From Pseudomonas sp. Irchel s3f7 (GTDB taxonomy: Bacteria > Pseudomonadota > Gammaproteobacteria > Pseudomonadales > Pseudomonadaceae): a DNA stretch of 64,000 nt. Every line of letters begins with the position of its first letter. Position 1 is the stretch's first letter. Of this stretch, positions 10,108-20,338 are shown in pieces. Under the pieces are notes generated by a model that was not told where the DNA came from, ran no database searches, and saw nothing but the letters and a program-made list of their open reading frames with translations. Location of the stretch: positions 1 to 64,000 of the forward strand of contig NZ_FYDO01000016.1 in the NCBI RefSeq assembly GCF_900187615.1, given 5' to 3'. The position numbers and the translations under genes are program-made.

Positions 10108-10599
10108 ATGCGACTGACTACAAAAGGCCGATACGCCGTGACCGCCATGCTCGATCTGGCGTTGCACGCGCAGCACGGGCCCGTGTCCCTGGCCGATATC
10201 TCCGAGCGCCAAGGCATCTCCCTGTCCTACCTCGAGCAGCTTTTCGCCAAATTGCGCCGCAGCAATCTGGTGTCCAGCGTCCGGGGTCCAGGCGGCGGTT
10301 ACCAGCTGTCACGCGACATGCAGGGTATCCAGGTCGCCCAGGTGATCGATGCGGTGAACGAATCGGTCGATGCAACCAAATGCCAGGGCCAGGGTGATTG
10401 CCACTCCGGTGACACTTGCCTGACTCACCACTTGTGGTGCGACCTGAGCTTGCAGATTCACGAATTTCTGAGCGGTATCAGCTTGGCTGACCTTGTGACT
10501 CGCCGTGAGGTGCAAGAAGTAGCCCAGCGTCAGGACCAGCGCCGTTGCAACAGCAAGGCGCCACGCCTGGACAAGATTGAAGCGTCCGCCGTCGAATGA
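10108..10599 (+). CDS. iscR: Fe-S cluster assembly transcriptional regulator IscR
   Basis: IscR is an Rrf2-family winged-helix regulator that senses Fe-S status through its own [2Fe-2S] cluster and controls the isc operon. The start is ATG 10108 ([11 protein letters not shown]), giving 163 residues. The ligands C92, C98, C104 and H107 sit at the same numbers as in the characterised E. coli protein. The helix-turn-helix spans roughly residues 27-60, ending [12 protein letters not shown]. It is the first gene of iscRSUA-hscBA-fdx-iscX, and an operator-like site lies in its own promoter. Confidence 0.98.
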   Translation: MRLTTKGRYAVTAMLDLALHAQHGPVSLADISERQGISLSYLEQLFAKLRRSNLVSSVRGPGGGYQLSRDMQGIQVAQVIDAVNESVDATKCQGQGDCHSGDTCLTHHLWCDLSLQIHEFLSGISLADLVTRREVQEVAQRQDQRRCNSKAPRLDKIEASAVE

Positions 10600-10649
10600 C
10601 AGCCGAAGAGCTAGCGGCACGACAGCCAGCCTGATTTAGGAGATAGTCC

Positions 10650-11864
10650 ATGAAATTGCCGATTTACCTTGATTACTCTGCGACCACCCCGGTTGATCCG
10701 CGTGTTGCGCAAAAAATGAGTGAATGCCTGCTGGTCGACGGAAACTTCGGTAACCCGGCGTCCCGTTCCCACGTGTTCGGCTGGAAAGCTGAAGAGTCCG
10801 TTGAAAACGCCCGTCGTCAGGTCGCCGACCTGGTCAACGCCGATCCGCGTGAAATCGTCTGGACCTCCGGTGCCACCGAGTCCGACAACCTGGCAATCAA
10901 GGGTGCGGCGCATTTCTATGCCACCAAAGGCAAGCACCTGATCACCACCAAGATTGAGCACAAGGCTGTCCTCGACACCATGCGCCAACTGGAGCGTGAA
11001 GGTTTCGAAGTGACCTACATCGAGCCTCGTACCGATGGCCTGGTGACCCCTGAGATGATCGAAGCCGAACTGCGCGACGACACCATCCTGGTTTCGGTCA
11101 TGCACGTGAACAACGAAATCGGCACCATCAACGACATTGCAGCGATCGGCGAACTACTCCGCTCCAAGGGCATTCTGTTCCACGTCGACGCCGCTCAGTC
11201 CACCGGCAAGGTCGAGATCGACCTGCAGAAGCTGAAAGTCGACATGATGTCGTTCTCCGCCCACAAGACCTACGGTCCTAAAGGCATCGGCGCGCTGTAC
11301 GTCAGCCGCAAGCCGCGTGTGCGCATCGAGGCGACCATGCACGGCGGCGGTCACGAGCGCGGCATGCGTTCCGGCACCCTGGCCACTCACCAGATCGTAG
11401 GCATGGGTGAAGCGTTCCGTGTTGCCAAAGAAGACATGGCGAGCGAGAACGTGCGCATCAAGGCATTGAGCGACCGCTTCTACAAGCAGGTCGAGCACCT
11501 GGAAGAGCTGTACGTCAACGGCAGCCTGACCGCCCGCGTTCCGCACAACCTGAACCTGAGCTTCAACTACGTTGAAGGCGAGTCGCTGATCATGGCGCTC
11601 AAGGATCTGGCGGTTTCGTCCGGTTCGGCCTGCACCTCTGCGTCCCTGGAGCCTTCGTACGTACTGCGCGCCCTGGGCCGCAACGACGAACTGGCACACA
11701 GCTCGATCCGCTTCACCTTCGGCCGCTTCACCACCGAAGAAGAAATCGATTACGCCGCGCAGAAAGTCTGCGAGGCCGTTACCAAGCTGCGCGCTCTGTC
11801 GCCGCTGTGGGACATGTACAAAGACGGCGTCGACATCTCGAAGATCGAGTGGGCGGCACACTAA
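10650..11864 (+). CDS. iscS: Cysteine desulfurase IscS
   Basis: IscS takes sulfur from cysteine and passes it as persulfide to IscU, and also to tRNA thiolation and other acceptors. The 404-residue PLP enzyme has K206 in SFSAHKTYG as the Schiff-base lysine and C328 in [10 protein letters not shown] as the persulfide cysteine on the mobile loop. Both numbers match the classical enzyme. TAGGAGATA lies upstream of ATG 10650. It follows iscR by 50 bases. Confidence 0.99.
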   Translation: MKLPIYLDYSATTPVDPRVAQKMSECLLVDGNFGNPASRSHVFGWKAEESVENARRQVADLVNADPREIVWTSGATESDNLAIKGAAHFYATKGKHLITTKIEHKAVLDTMRQLEREGFEVTYIEPRTDGLVTPEMIEAELRDDTILVSVMHVNNEIGTINDIAAIGELLRSKGILFHVDAAQSTGKVEIDLQKLKVDMMSFSAHKTYGPKGIGALYVSRKPRVRIEATMHGGGHERGMRSGTLATHQIVGMGEAFRVAKEDMASENVRIKALSDRFYKQVEHLEELYVNGSLTARVPHNLNLSFNYVEGESLIMALKDLAVSSGSACTSASLEPSYVLRALGRNDELAHSSIRFTFGRFTTEEEIDYAAQKVCEAVTKLRALSPLWDMYKDGVDISKIEWAAH

Positions 11865-11872
11865 ACAAAGAA

Positions 11873-11928
11873 GCCGCCGGATACAGGTCCTGTAGCAGCG
11901 CGGCGGTAAACGCAGCGTAACTACAGGG
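11873..11928 (+). other. Competing stem-loops between iscS and iscU
   Basis: Two alternative structures share the segment CCTGT at 11890-11894. One pairs GCCGCC (11874) with GGCGGT (11903), with ACAG/CTGT nested inside. The other pairs CCTGTAG (11890-11896) with CTACAGG (11922-11928). No T run follows, so this is not an intrinsic terminator. Such a region could uncouple iscRS from iscUA expression by processing or by small-RNA pairing, but that is inference. Confidence 0.45.
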
Positions 11929-11965
11929 TCTCAAGAGCGGCCCTGATGAGTGAGGATTTAGAATC

Positions 11966-12352
11966 ATGGCTTACAGCGAAAAGGTCATCGACCACTACGA
12001 AAACCCGCGTAACGTCGGCAAGATGGACGCGGAAGATCCTGATGTCGGCACCGGCATGGTCGGCGCTCCGGCGTGCGGCGATGTGATGCGCCTGCAGATC
12101 AAGGTCAACGACGCCGGCATCATCGAAGATGCCAAGTTCAAGACCTACGGCTGCGGTTCGGCTATCGCTTCCAGCTCCCTCGCCACCGAGTGGATGAAGG
12201 GCAAGACCCTGGACGAAGCAGAAACCATCAAGAACACTCAGCTGGCTGAAGAACTGGCCCTGCCGCCAGTGAAAATTCACTGCTCCGTACTCGCTGAAGA
12301 CGCTATCAAAGCGGCCGTTCGCGACTACAAGCAGAAGAAAGGCTTGATCTGA
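11966..12352 (+). CDS. iscU: Fe-S cluster scaffold protein IscU
   Basis: IscU is the scaffold on which the [2Fe-2S] cluster is built from IscS-derived sulfur. The 128-residue product keeps the cluster ligands C37, C63, H105 and C106 and the LPPVK motif at 99-103, which HscA recognises. Asp39, which modulates cluster release, is also present (CGD). A TGAGGATT element lies upstream of ATG 11966. Confidence 0.99.
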   Translation: MAYSEKVIDHYENPRNVGKMDAEDPDVGTGMVGAPACGDVMRLQIKVNDAGIIEDAKFKTYGCGSAIASSSLATEWMKGKTLDEAETIKNTQLAEELALPPVKIHCSVLAEDAIKAAVRDYKQKKGLI

Positions 12353-12379
12353 TTTTTGGCGACGAGTAAGGAGTCACCG

Positions 12380-12703
12380 ATGGCTATCAGCATGACAGAA
12401 GCGGCTGCTCGACACGTGCGGCGCTCCCTCGACGGGCGCGGCAAAGGTGAAGGGATTCGTCTGGGTGTTCGCACCACAGGCTGTTCCGGCCTTGCCTACG
12501 TGCTGGAGTTTGTCGACGAGGTGGTTGCAGAGGATCAGGTGTTCGAAAGTCACGGCGAAAAAGTGATTATCGACCCGAAAAGCCTGGCCTACCTGGACGG
12601 CACCGAGCTCGATTTCGTCAAGGAAGGGTTGAACGAAGGCTTCAAGTTCAACAACCCCAACGTGCGCGGTGAATGTGGCTGCGGCGAAAGCTTCAACATC
12701 TGA
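12380..12703 (+). CDS. iscA: A-type Fe-S carrier IscA
   Basis: IscA carries iron or Fe-S clusters to target enzymes, notably for [4Fe-4S] maturation. The start is ATG 12380 with a perfect AAGGAG 7 bases ahead, giving 107 residues. The three conserved cysteines are C35 (TTGC) and C99/C101 (ECGCGESF). The gene lies between iscU and hscB, its usual place. Confidence 0.98.
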   Translation: MAISMTEAAARHVRRSLDGRGKGEGIRLGVRTTGCSGLAYVLEFVDEVVAEDQVFESHGEKVIIDPKSLAYLDGTELDFVKEGLNEGFKFNNPNVRGECGCGESFNI

Positions 12704-12711
12704 GGCTTGTC

Positions 12712-13233
12712 GTGGGTACTCCTTGTCATTTCGCTTTATTTGAGCTGCAACCGAGTTTCGATCTGGATCTCGATCAGCTGGCTACGCGCTACCGTGAGTT
12801 GGCGCGCAGTGTTCATCCGGACCGCTTCGCCGACGCTTCCGAGCGTGAGCAGCGGCTGGCGCTGGAGCAATCCGCGAGCCTCAACGAGGCCTATCAGACG
12901 CTCAAGAACCCACCCAAGCGCGCGCGTTACCTGCTCGCCTTGAATGGTGGCGAGCTGCCGCTGGAGGTCACGGTGCATGATCCGGAGTTTCTGCTGCAAC
13001 AGATGGAGTTGCGCGAAGAGCTCGAAGACCTGCAGGACAGCGCAGACTTGAATGGAGTTGCCGTCTTCAAGCGTCGCCTGAAGGCAGCCCAGGATCGGCT
13101 GAACCAAAGCTTCTCGGCTTGCTGGAACGATGCCGCGCAACGCGAACAGGCCGAACGCCTGATGCGGCGCATGCAGTTCCTCGACAAGCTCACCTACGAA
13201 GTGCGCCAGTTAGAAGAGCGCCTCGACGATTAA
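12712..13233 (+). CDS. hscB: Fe-S co-chaperone HscB (J-domain protein)
   Basis: HscB is the J-domain partner that delivers IscU to HscA and stimulates its ATPase. The start is GTG 12712 ([14 protein letters not shown]), giving 173 residues; the open frame extends into iscA but without family similarity. The J-domain covers residues 1-75, with the HPD motif at 35-37. The C-terminal three-helix domain that binds IscU follows. The start is 9 bases after the iscA stop, so translation is probably coupled. Confidence 0.97.
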   Translation: MGTPCHFALFELQPSFDLDLDQLATRYRELARSVHPDRFADASEREQRLALEQSASLNEAYQTLKNPPKRARYLLALNGGELPLEVTVHDPEFLLQQMELREELEDLQDSADLNGVAVFKRRLKAAQDRLNQSFSACWNDAAQREQAERLMRRMQFLDKLTYEVRQLEERLDD

Positions 13234-13284
13234 CCCAGTGCCGCTCCGGTCGCACGCCTGATATACAGATAAGTCCTGATAACG

Positions 13285-15150
13285 ATGGCCCTACTGCAGA
13301 TCGCCGAACCCGGCCAAAGTCCTCAACCGCACCAGCGTCGTCTGGCTGTGGGGATCGACTTGGGCACTACCAATTCGCTGGTCGCTGCATTGCGCAGTGG
13401 TCTTTCCGAGCCTCTTGCCGACGCAGAAGGGCGGGTCATCCTGCCGTCTGCTGTGCGCTACCACGCTGATCGCGTCGAAGTGGGCGAATCCGCCAAGCTG
13501 GCTGCCGCTACCGATCCCTTGAATACCGTGCTGTCGGTCAAGCGCTTGATGGGTCGTGGTCTGTCCGACGTCAAGCAATTGGGTGAGCAACTGCCATACC
13601 GTTTTGTCGGTGGCGAGTCGCATATGCCGTTCATCGATACGATCCAGGGCCCGAAAAGCCCGGTCGAAGTCTCTGCCGATATCCTCAAGGTCCTGCGTCA
13701 ACGCGCCGAAGTGACGTTGGGTGGCGAACTTGTGGGTGCGGTCATCACGGTTCCGGCGTATTTCGACGATGCTCAGCGCCAGGCCACCAAGGATGCGGCC
13801 AAGCTGGCCGGTCTGAACGTGCTGCGGTTGCTCAATGAGCCGACCGCCGCCGCTGTGGCCTATGGTCTGGATCAACACGCCGAAGGCCTGGTCGCGATTT
13901 ATGACCTGGGCGGCGGTACTTTCGATATTTCGATTCTGCGCCTGACCGGCGGTGTCTTCGAAGTTCTGGCCACTGGCGGCGACAGCGCCCTGGGCGGCGA
14001 TGACTTCGACCACGCGATCGCTGGCTGGATCATTGAGAGCGCGGGCCTGTCCGCCGATCTCGATCCGGGCGCGCAGCGTCAACTGCTGCAAACCGCCTGT
14101 GCGGCCAAGGAAACGCTGACCAATGCTCCGTCGGTCGAAGTGGCCCACGGCGACTGGAAAGCCGAGCTGACCCGCGAAGCCTTCGATGCGCTGATCGAGC
14201 CGATGGTCGCTCGCAGCCTGAAAGCCTGCCGCCGTGCGGTGCGTGATTCCGGTATCGAACTGGAAGACGTACATGCCGTGGTCATGGTCGGTGGTTCGAC
14301 TCGCGTGCCTCGCGTTCGCGAAGCTGTCGCCGAAGCCTTCGGTCGCCAGCCGCTGACGGAAATCGACCCGGATCAAGTGGTAGCCATTGGTGCTGCGATC
14401 CAGGCCGATACCTTGGCCGGCAACAAGCGTGACGGCGGCGAACTGCTGTTGCTCGACGTGATTCCGTTGTCCCTGGGGCTGGAAACCATGGGTGGCTTGA
14501 TGGAGAAGGTGATTCCGCGCAACACCACCATCCCCGTCGCCCGCGCCCAGGACTTCACCACTTACAAAGACGGCCAGTCGGCCATGGCCATCCACGTATT
14601 GCAGGGCGAGCGTGAGCTGATCAGCGACTGTCGCTCGCTGGCTCGCTTCGAGCTGCGCGGTATTCCGGCGATGGTGGCTGGCGCGGCGAAGATTCGCGTG
14701 ACCTTCCAGGTCGATGCCGATGGTCTGCTCAGCGTTTCCGCCCGCGAACTCGGTTCGGGCGTTGAGGCCAGCATCCAGGTCAAGCCGTCCTACGGTCTGA
14801 CCGACGGCGAAATCGCCAAAATGCTCAAGGATTCGTTCCAGCACGCCAATGACGACAAGGTTGCCCGCGTGCTGCGTGAGCAGCAGGTCGACGCTCAGCG
14901 CCTGATCGAAGCGGTGCAGGCTGCACTTGAGGTCGACGGCGAGCGTTTGCTCGACGCTGAAGAGCGCATGGTCATCGACATGCAGGTGCAGGAACTGGTC
15001 GAACTGATGAAAGGTACCGATGGTTACGCCATCGAGCAGCAGACCAAGCGTCTGTCGCAAGTGACCGACGCTTTTGCTGCCCGCCGCATGGATTTGACGG
15101 TGAAAGCCGCTCTGTCGGGGCGCAACCTGAATGAAATCGAGGATATCTGA
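13285..15150 (+). CDS. hscA: Fe-S assembly Hsp70 chaperone HscA
   Basis: HscA is the specialised Hsp70 that drives cluster transfer from IscU. The 621-residue product has the actin-like ATPase motifs [11 protein letters not shown] near residue 20, [14 protein letters not shown] near 205 and [14 protein letters not shown] near 335. A substrate-binding beta domain and helical lid follow. It is slightly shorter than DnaK and lacks DnaK's disordered tail. Its stop overlaps the fdx start (TGATG). Confidence 0.98.
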   Translation: MALLQIAEPGQSPQPHQRRLAVGIDLGTTNSLVAALRSGLSEPLADAEGRVILPSAVRYHADRVEVGESAKLAAATDPLNTVLSVKRLMGRGLSDVKQLGEQLPYRFVGGESHMPFIDTIQGPKSPVEVSADILKVLRQRAEVTLGGELVGAVITVPAYFDDAQRQATKDAAKLAGLNVLRLLNEPTAAAVAYGLDQHAEGLVAIYDLGGGTFDISILRLTGGVFEVLATGGDSALGGDDFDHAIAGWIIESAGLSADLDPGAQRQLLQTACAAKETLTNAPSVEVAHGDWKAELTREAFDALIEPMVARSLKACRRAVRDSGIELEDVHAVVMVGGSTRVPRVREAVAEAFGRQPLTEIDPDQVVAIGAAIQADTLAGNKRDGGELLLLDVIPLSLGLETMGGLMEKVIPRNTTIPVARAQDFTTYKDGQSAMAIHVLQGERELISDCRSLARFELRGIPAMVAGAAKIRVTFQVDADGLLSVSARELGSGVEASIQVKPSYGLTDGEIAKMLKDSFQHANDDKVARVLREQQVDAQRLIEAVQAALEVDGERLLDAEERMVIDMQVQELVELMKGTDGYAIEQQTKRLSQVTDAFAARRMDLTVKAALSGRNLNEIEDI

Positions 15151-15491
15151 TGCCGCAGGTCATTTTTCTGCCCCACGAGAAGTTCTGCCCGGAAGGCATG
15201 GTTGTTGAGGCTGAGACGGGTGTTTCCATCCTCGAACTGGCCCATGAGCACCACATCGAGATGGAAAGTGCTTGTGGCGGCGTCTGTGCGTGCACCACTT
15301 GTCATTGCATCATTCGTGAGGGTTTCGACTCGCTGGAAGAGGCCGACGAGCTGGAAGAAGACTACCTTGATAAGGCTTGGGGTCTTGAGCGTGAGTCCCG
15401 TCTGGGTTGTCAGGCCAGGGTCGGTACCGAAGACCTGACCGTCGAGATTCCGAAGTACTCGCTCAACCACGCAGCCGAAGCACCGCACTGA
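15150..15491 (+). CDS. fdx: [2Fe-2S] ferredoxin of the ISC system
   Basis: This ferredoxin supplies electrons for cluster assembly on IscU. Its 113 residues carry the adrenodoxin-type ligands C42, C48, C51 and C87 (ACGGVCACTTC and RLGCQ). The acidic stretch EEADELEEDYLD between them is the usual docking face. ATG 15150 overlaps the hscA stop by one base. Confidence 0.98.
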   Translation: MPQVIFLPHEKFCPEGMVVEAETGVSILELAHEHHIEMESACGGVCACTTCHCIIREGFDSLEEADELEEDYLDKAWGLERESRLGCQARVGTEDLTVEIPKYSLNHAAEAPH

Positions 15492-15505
15492 TTCAAGGAA
15501 TTGTC

Positions 15506-15706
15506 ATGAAACTCAAGTGGACTGATGTGCTGGAAATCGCGATCCAGCTGGCTGAAAGCAAGCCCGACGTGGACCCTATGTCGGTCAACTTCGTCGATCT
15601 GCGTAAATGGGTGATGGAACTGCCCGATTTCGACGACATGCCTGAGCATTGTGGCGAAAAGATCCTGGAGGCCATCCAGGCCCACTGGATCGAAGAACGC
15701 GACTGA
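15506..15706 (+). CDS. iscX: Fe-S assembly protein IscX
   Basis: IscX is a small acidic protein that binds IscS and iron and tunes the rate of cluster assembly. The start is ATG 15506 with AAGGAA upstream, giving 66 residues. The WTDVLEIAIQLAE start and the DLRKWVMELPDFDDMPE segment are family hallmarks. It is the last gene of the isc operon; ndk follows after 88 bases. Confidence 0.97.
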   Translation: MKLKWTDVLEIAIQLAESKPDVDPMSVNFVDLRKWVMELPDFDDMPEHCGEKILEAIQAHWIEERD

Positions 15707-15735
15707 GCCACGCCGCAGGTTAGGCAATACCCGAG

Positions 15736-15758
15736 AACCCGCGTATAATTCGCGGGTT
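15736..15758 (+). promoter_or_regulatory. ndk promoter -10 box inside a perfect hairpin
   Basis: AACCCGCG and CGCGGGTT form an 8-bp stem whose 7-base loop is TATAATT, a consensus -10. A T-rich stretch (TTTAATTTTT) follows, so the same sequence could also end isc transcripts. No good -35 is visible 16-18 bases upstream. Confidence 0.6.
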
Positions 15759-15794
15759 TAATTTTTCGTAAATTACCGTTTCTGGAGTTACACC

Positions 15795-16220
15795 ATGGCT
15801 GTTCAACGTACTTTCTCCATCATCAAGCCTGACGCTGTTGCAAAAAACGTTATCGGCGAGATCACCACTCGTTTCGAAAAAGCTGGCCTGCGCGTTGTAG
15901 CTTCGAAACTGAAGCAACTGTCCAAAGCTGAAGCTGAAGGCTTCTACGCTGAGCACAGCGCTCGTGGTTTCTTCGGCGACCTGGTTGCTTTCATGATCTC
16001 CGGTCCGGTTGTCGTTCAGGTTCTGGAAGGCGAAAACGCTATCGCTCTGAACCGTGAGCTGATGGGCGCTACCAACCCTAAAGAAGCTGCTGCCGGCACC
16101 ATCCGCGCTGACTTCGCTGATTCCATCGACGCCAACGCTGTGCACGGTTCGGACTCCGAAGCCGCTGCCGCTCGCGAAATCTCGTACTTCTTCGCAGCTA
16201 CTGAAGTAACCACTCGCTAA
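15795..16220 (+). CDS. ndk: Nucleoside diphosphate kinase
   Basis: Ndk moves the gamma phosphate between nucleoside di- and triphosphates through a phosphohistidine. The 141-residue product has the catalytic H117 in NAVHGSDS and the substrate loop residues KPDAV near the N-terminus. GGAG stands before ATG 15795. Codon use is strongly biased, as expected for a highly expressed gene. It sits between the isc operon and rlmN. Confidence 0.99.
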   Translation: MAVQRTFSIIKPDAVAKNVIGEITTRFEKAGLRVVASKLKQLSKAEAEGFYAEHSARGFFGDLVAFMISGPVVVQVLEGENAIALNRELMGATNPKEAAAGTIRADFADSIDANAVHGSDSEAAAAREISYFFAATEVTTR

Positions 16221-16248
16221 GCATTGGCTTAAGAGTGAAGGTGAATCC

Positions 16249-17394
16249 ATGACTACATCGACTGTAAAAATTAACCTGCTGGGTCTGACTCAGCTGGAAA
16301 TGGAAAAATTCTTCGACTCAATCGGGGAGAAGCGTTTCCGTGCCGGTCAGGTAATGAAATGGATTCACCACTTTGGCGTCGATGATTTCGATGCCATGAC
16401 GAACGTCAGCAAGGCCTTGCGCGAAAAGCTCAAGGCTGTTGCTGAGGTCCGTGGTCCGGAAGTGGTCAGCGAGGACATCTCCAGCGACGGCACCCGTAAG
16501 TGGGTGGTGCGCGTGGCGTCCGGCAGCTGCGTCGAGACCGTGTACATTCCCCAGGGCAAACGCGGCACCTTGTGCGTTTCGTCCCAGGCAGGCTGTGCCC
16601 TGGATTGCAGTTTCTGCTCCACCGGCAAGCAAGGCTTCAACAGCAACCTCACCGCCGCCGAAGTCATCGGTCAGGTGTGGATTGCCAACAAATCCTTTGG
16701 CAGCGTCCCGGCAACCGTCGACCGTGCCATCACCAACGTGGTGATGATGGGCATGGGTGAGCCGCTGCTGAACTTCGATAACGTCATTGCGGCCATGCAT
16801 CTGATGATGGACGACCTGGGCTACGGCATTTCCAAGCGCCGTGTGACCCTGTCGACCTCCGGCGTGGTGCCGATGATCGATGAGCTGTCCAAGCACATCG
16901 ACGTCTCGCTGGCGTTGTCCCTGCACGCACCGAATGACGCATTGCGTAACCAATTGGTGCCGATCAACAAGAAGTATCCGCTTAAGATGCTGCTCGAGTC
17001 GTGCCAGCGCTACATGTCGTCCTTGGGCGAGAAGCGCGTGCTGACCATCGAGTACACCTTGCTCAAGGACGTGAACGACAAGGTCGAGCACGCCGTTGAA
17101 ATGATCGAGTTGCTCAAGAACATCCCGTGCAAGATCAACCTGATTCCGTTCAACCCGTTCCCGCATTCCGGTTACGAGCGGCCGAGCAACAACGCCATCC
17201 GCCGGTTCCAGGATCAGCTTCATCATGCCGGCTTCAACGTCACCGTCCGCACCACCCGTGGTGAAGACATCGACGCGGCGTGTGGCCAACTGGTAGGGCA
17301 GGTGCTGGATCGCACCCGTCGCAGCGAACGTTATATCGCCGTGCGTGAACTCAACGCCGAAAACGATATGGCACAAGACGCTGCGAACAAGTAA
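16249..17394 (+). CDS. rlmN: 23S rRNA/tRNA adenine-C2 methyltransferase RlmN
   Basis: RlmN is a radical-SAM enzyme that methylates A2503 of 23S rRNA and A37 of some tRNAs. Its 381 residues include the [4Fe-4S] motif CALDCSFC (C116, C120, C123). The two cysteines of the ping-pong mechanism are C109 and C345 (DAACGQL). GGMGEP-like and HAPND motifs of the family are also present ([18 protein letters not shown]). It lies upstream of pilF, as in other pseudomonads. Confidence 0.98.
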   Translation: MTTSTVKINLLGLTQLEMEKFFDSIGEKRFRAGQVMKWIHHFGVDDFDAMTNVSKALREKLKAVAEVRGPEVVSEDISSDGTRKWVVRVASGSCVETVYIPQGKRGTLCVSSQAGCALDCSFCSTGKQGFNSNLTAAEVIGQVWIANKSFGSVPATVDRAITNVVMMGMGEPLLNFDNVIAAMHLMMDDLGYGISKRRVTLSTSGVVPMIDELSKHIDVSLALSLHAPNDALRNQLVPINKKYPLKMLLESCQRYMSSLGEKRVLTIEYTLLKDVNDKVEHAVEMIELLKNIPCKINLIPFNPFPHSGYERPSNNAIRRFQDQLHHAGFNVTVRTTRGEDIDAACGQLVGQVLDRTRRSERYIAVRELNAENDMAQDAANK

Positions 17395-17410
17395 CCAAGA
17401 GAGGATCTCT

Positions 17411-18169
17411 ATGTCCCTGCGCTTTGCGCTGCTTTTGCTGTTGGCCAGCCTGTGTGCTGGCTGCGTGCTTTCGGGTGATTACAATCCGATGAAGACCAGC
17501 AAGGGCCGTGATGAAGCGCGAGAGGCATACGTGCAGCTGGGTATCGGTTATTTACAGCAAGGCATGACCGAGCGCGCGAAAGTACCCTTGAAGAAAGCGC
17601 TGGATCTGGACGACGCAGACCCGGACGCCAACGCGGCGCTGGGTCTGGTGTTCCAGGCCGAGATGGAGCCGGAGCTGGCTGACCAGCATTTTCGCAAGGC
17701 GCTGTCTTCCCGTCCCGCCGATGCGCGAATCCTCAACAATTACGGCAGTTTTCTGTTCGAGCAAAAACGTTACAAGGACGCCTACGAGCGCTTTGAACAA
17801 GCTGCTGCCGATACCCTGTATCCTGAACGCTCGCGGGTGTTCGAGAACCTGGGCATGACGGCGGCGATGTTGGGGCAGCGTGATTTGGCCCAACAACAGC
17901 TGGAAAAAGCACTGCGCTTGAATCGCCAGCAGCCACGCGCATTGCTGGAAATGGCTGAGTTGTCTTACGAAGACAGGCATTATGTGCCCGCGCGTGACCA
18001 TTACGACCGTTTTAGCCAACTCACCGAGCAAAATGCACGTAGTCTATTGCTCGGCATTCGGCTGGCGAAAGTGTTTGAAGATCGCGACAAGGCCGCCAGC
18101 AAGGGCCTGCAACTAAAAAGACTCTATCCCGGTACGCCGGAATATCAGCAATACCTGTCGGAGCAATGA
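17411..18169 (+). CDS. pilF: Type IV pilus pilotin PilF (PilW family)
   Basis: PilF is an outer-membrane lipoprotein that guides and multimerises the PilQ secretin. The start is ATG 17411 with GAGGAT upstream, giving 252 residues. The signal peptide ends in the lipobox LCAGC with lipidated C18. Six TPR-like helix pairs follow (for example VQLGIGYLQQGMTERAK and FENLGMTAAMLGQRDLA). The stop overlaps the rodZ start region (ATGATG). Confidence 0.95.
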   Translation: MSLRFALLLLLASLCAGCVLSGDYNPMKTSKGRDEAREAYVQLGIGYLQQGMTERAKVPLKKALDLDDADPDANAALGLVFQAEMEPELADQHFRKALSSRPADARILNNYGSFLFEQKRYKDAYERFEQAAADTLYPERSRVFENLGMTAAMLGQRDLAQQQLEKALRLNRQQPRALLEMAELSYEDRHYVPARDHYDRFSQLTEQNARSLLLGIRLAKVFEDRDKAASKGLQLKRLYPGTPEYQQYLSEQ

Positions 18170-19188
18170 TGAAAGCGGCGCATCCCGAAGTTGTAGCAGC
18201 GAATCGCGTTAACCCCGGTGAGACTTTGCGCCAGGCCCGCGAAAGCAATGGCTGGTCGCTGGCCGAAGTGGCCCTCAAGCTCAACCTCACCACCACTTCC
18301 CTGAGCAATCTGGAAGCCGGCGCCTTCGACAAGCTGCCTGGGCATACCTTTGCTCGCGGCTATATTCGCGCCTATGCCAAGTTGCTCGGCATGGACCAGA
18401 CCGTTCTGGTCCAGCAATTCGACCAATCCACCGGTACCGATTCCCAGGGCAGCAGCGTCCACAGCCTGGGGCGAATCGAAGAACCGGTCCGTGTTTCCCA
18501 TACCATTCTGCGAATCGTCAGCCTGCTGTTGCTGATCGCGGTGATTGGCGGTGGTTTTGTCTGGTGGCAGGATCAAACCTCGCTGCGCACCAAGGACCTG
18601 ATCGGCCTGGCTCCGGAACACGTTGAAGTCGAAGGCGCCGACGGCACCACGCAGATTCATCCGCTGGACGAGCCGGAAGACCAGGCTGTCGCGGAAGGTC
18701 AGGCTGAAGGCGAAACGGCTTTGGCGTTGCCACAGGCCGAAACCTCGGACGAAGCGCCAGCTGAAACCCCGGCAGCCGCACCCGCCGCGCCGACTGCGCC
18801 GGCACCTGCTGCACCTGCAATTGCACACAACACCGTGCCAGTTCCTGTGACCCCGGCCCCGGCGGCTCCTGCCGTTCCGGCTCCGGTTGTGACGGCCCCA
18901 GCTGCACCGGTCGCACCCGCTCCTGTCGCGACTGCTCCTGTTGCCGGTCAGGGCCAGGTTCAAATTCAGTACACGTCCGACTGCTGGACGCAGGTGACCG
19001 ACGGCAGCGGCAAAGTGCTGTTCAGTGGTCTCAAGCGTAAAGGCGATAACGTTTCTGTCAGCGGCAAGCCGCCGTTTGCTGTACGTCTGGGCTATGCCCG
19101 TGGCGCACAGATCAGCTACAACGGCCAGGCGGTTGATGTTGCTCCGTTCACCAGTGGCGAGACTGCTCGCCTGAAGTTGGGTCAATAA
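18169..19188 (+). CDS. rodZ: Cell-shape protein RodZ
   Basis: RodZ links the MreB cytoskeleton to the elongation machinery. Of two tandem ATGs the second (18169) has GGAG at a proper 5-base distance, giving 339 residues. Order: a cytoplasmic helix-turn-helix domain (residues about 15-85, GETLRQARESNGWSLAEV), one membrane helix near 112-130 (ILRIVSLLLLIAVIGGGFVW), a long Ala/Pro-rich periplasmic linker (about 185-255), and a C-terminal beta domain with SDCWTQVTDGSG. The linker is low-complexity and likely variable between strains. Confidence 0.93.
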   Translation: MKAAHPEVVAANRVNPGETLRQARESNGWSLAEVALKLNLTTTSLSNLEAGAFDKLPGHTFARGYIRAYAKLLGMDQTVLVQQFDQSTGTDSQGSSVHSLGRIEEPVRVSHTILRIVSLLLLIAVIGGGFVWWQDQTSLRTKDLIGLAPEHVEVEGADGTTQIHPLDEPEDQAVAEGQAEGETALALPQAETSDEAPAETPAAAPAAPTAPAPAAPAIAHNTVPVPVTPAPAAPAVPAPVVTAPAAPVAPAPVATAPVAGQGQVQIQYTSDCWTQVTDGSGKVLFSGLKRKGDNVSVSGKPPFAVRLGYARGAQISYNGQAVDVAPFTSGETARLKLGQ

Positions 19189-19191
19189 GTC

Positions 19192-20301
19192 ATGCACGGC
19201 GAATCTCCAATCAAACGTCGCGAATCGCGCAAGATCTGGGTCGGTAACGTACCTGTTGGCGGCGATGCGCCTATCGCTGTGCAGAGCATGACCAACAGCG
19301 ACACCAACGATGTCGCGGCCACCGTTGCGCAGATCAATCGTCTGGAAGCGGCCGGTGTCGATATCGTGCGGATCTCGGTGCCGGACATGGACGCCGCCGA
19401 AGCCTTCGGCAAGATCAAGCAACAGGTCAAGGTGCCCTTGGTTGCCGACATCCACTTCGACTACAGGATCGCATTGCGCGTAGCCGAATTGGGCGTTGAC
19501 TGCCTGCGCATCAACCCGGGCAACATCGGTCGCGAAGACCGTGTGCGTGCAGTGGTTGATGCGGCCCGTGATCGCGGGATCCCGATTCGCATCGGCGTCA
19601 ACGCGGGCTCCCTGGAAAAAGACCTGCAAAAGAAATACGGCGAGCCAACCCCGGCCGCGCTGGTCGAGTCGGCCCTGCGTCATGTCGAGCATCTTGAGCG
19701 CTTGAATTTCCAGGACTTCAAGGTCAGCGTGAAGGCTTCCGACGTGTTCATGGCCGTCGAAGCCTACCGATTGCTGGCCAAAGAAATTGTCCAGCCGCTG
19801 CACCTTGGCATCACTGAAGCCGGTGGTTTGCGTTCTGGTACGGTGAAATCTGCCGTGGGCCTCGGTATGCTGCTCGCCGAGGGGATTGGCGATACTATCC
19901 GCATCTCGTTGGCGGCCGACCCGGTCGAGGAAGTGAAAGTCGGCTACGACATTCTCAAGTCCCTGCACCTGCGTTCCCGTGGCATCAACTTCATTGCCTG
20001 CCCGAGCTGCTCGCGGCAGAACTTCGATGTGGTCAAGACCATGAACGAGCTGGAAGGGCGCCTCGAAGACCTTTTGGTACCGCTGGATGTTGCGGTCATC
20101 GGTTGCGTGGTCAACGGGCCGGGTGAAGCCAAGGAAGCCCATATCGGCTTGACCGGCGGCACGCCGAACCTGATTTACATCGACGGCAAGCCGTCGCAGA
20201 AACTGACGAATGACAATCTGGTGGATGAGCTGGAACGCTTGATCCGCCAGAAAGCGGCCGAAAAGGTCGAAGCTGACGCTGCCGTTATCGCGCGCGGCTG
20301 A
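19192..20301 (+). CDS. ispG: 4-hydroxy-3-methylbut-2-en-1-yl diphosphate synthase
   Basis: IspG (GcpE) reduces MEcPP to HMBPP in the MEP isoprenoid pathway using a [4Fe-4S] cluster. The cluster ligands C270, C273 (CPSCSRQ) and C305 (GCVVNGPGE) match the standard enzyme exactly. The TIM-barrel domain starts [15 protein letters not shown]. The length is 369 residues. It starts 3 bases after the rodZ stop and belongs to the rlmN-to-bamB run of genes. Confidence 0.98.
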   Translation: MHGESPIKRRESRKIWVGNVPVGGDAPIAVQSMTNSDTNDVAATVAQINRLEAAGVDIVRISVPDMDAAEAFGKIKQQVKVPLVADIHFDYRIALRVAELGVDCLRINPGNIGREDRVRAVVDAARDRGIPIRIGVNAGSLEKDLQKKYGEPTPAALVESALRHVEHLERLNFQDFKVSVKASDVFMAVEAYRLLAKEIVQPLHLGITEAGGLRSGTVKSAVGLGMLLAEGIGDTIRISLAADPVEEVKVGYDILKSLHLRSRGINFIACPSCSRQNFDVVKTMNELEGRLEDLLVPLDVAVIGCVVNGPGEAKEAHIGLTGGTPNLIYIDGKPSQKLTNDNLVDELERLIRQKAAEKVEADAAVIARG

Positions 20302-20338
20302 ACCTGACTGAAGAGCCGAACGAATTTAAGGATTTAAA

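Noticed and set aside
18145..20142. 665-codon minus-strand frame across rodZ and ispG
   Set aside because: It spans two clear plus-strand genes. Its Arg/Ser-rich repeat arises from the Ala/Pro linker of RodZ read backwards.
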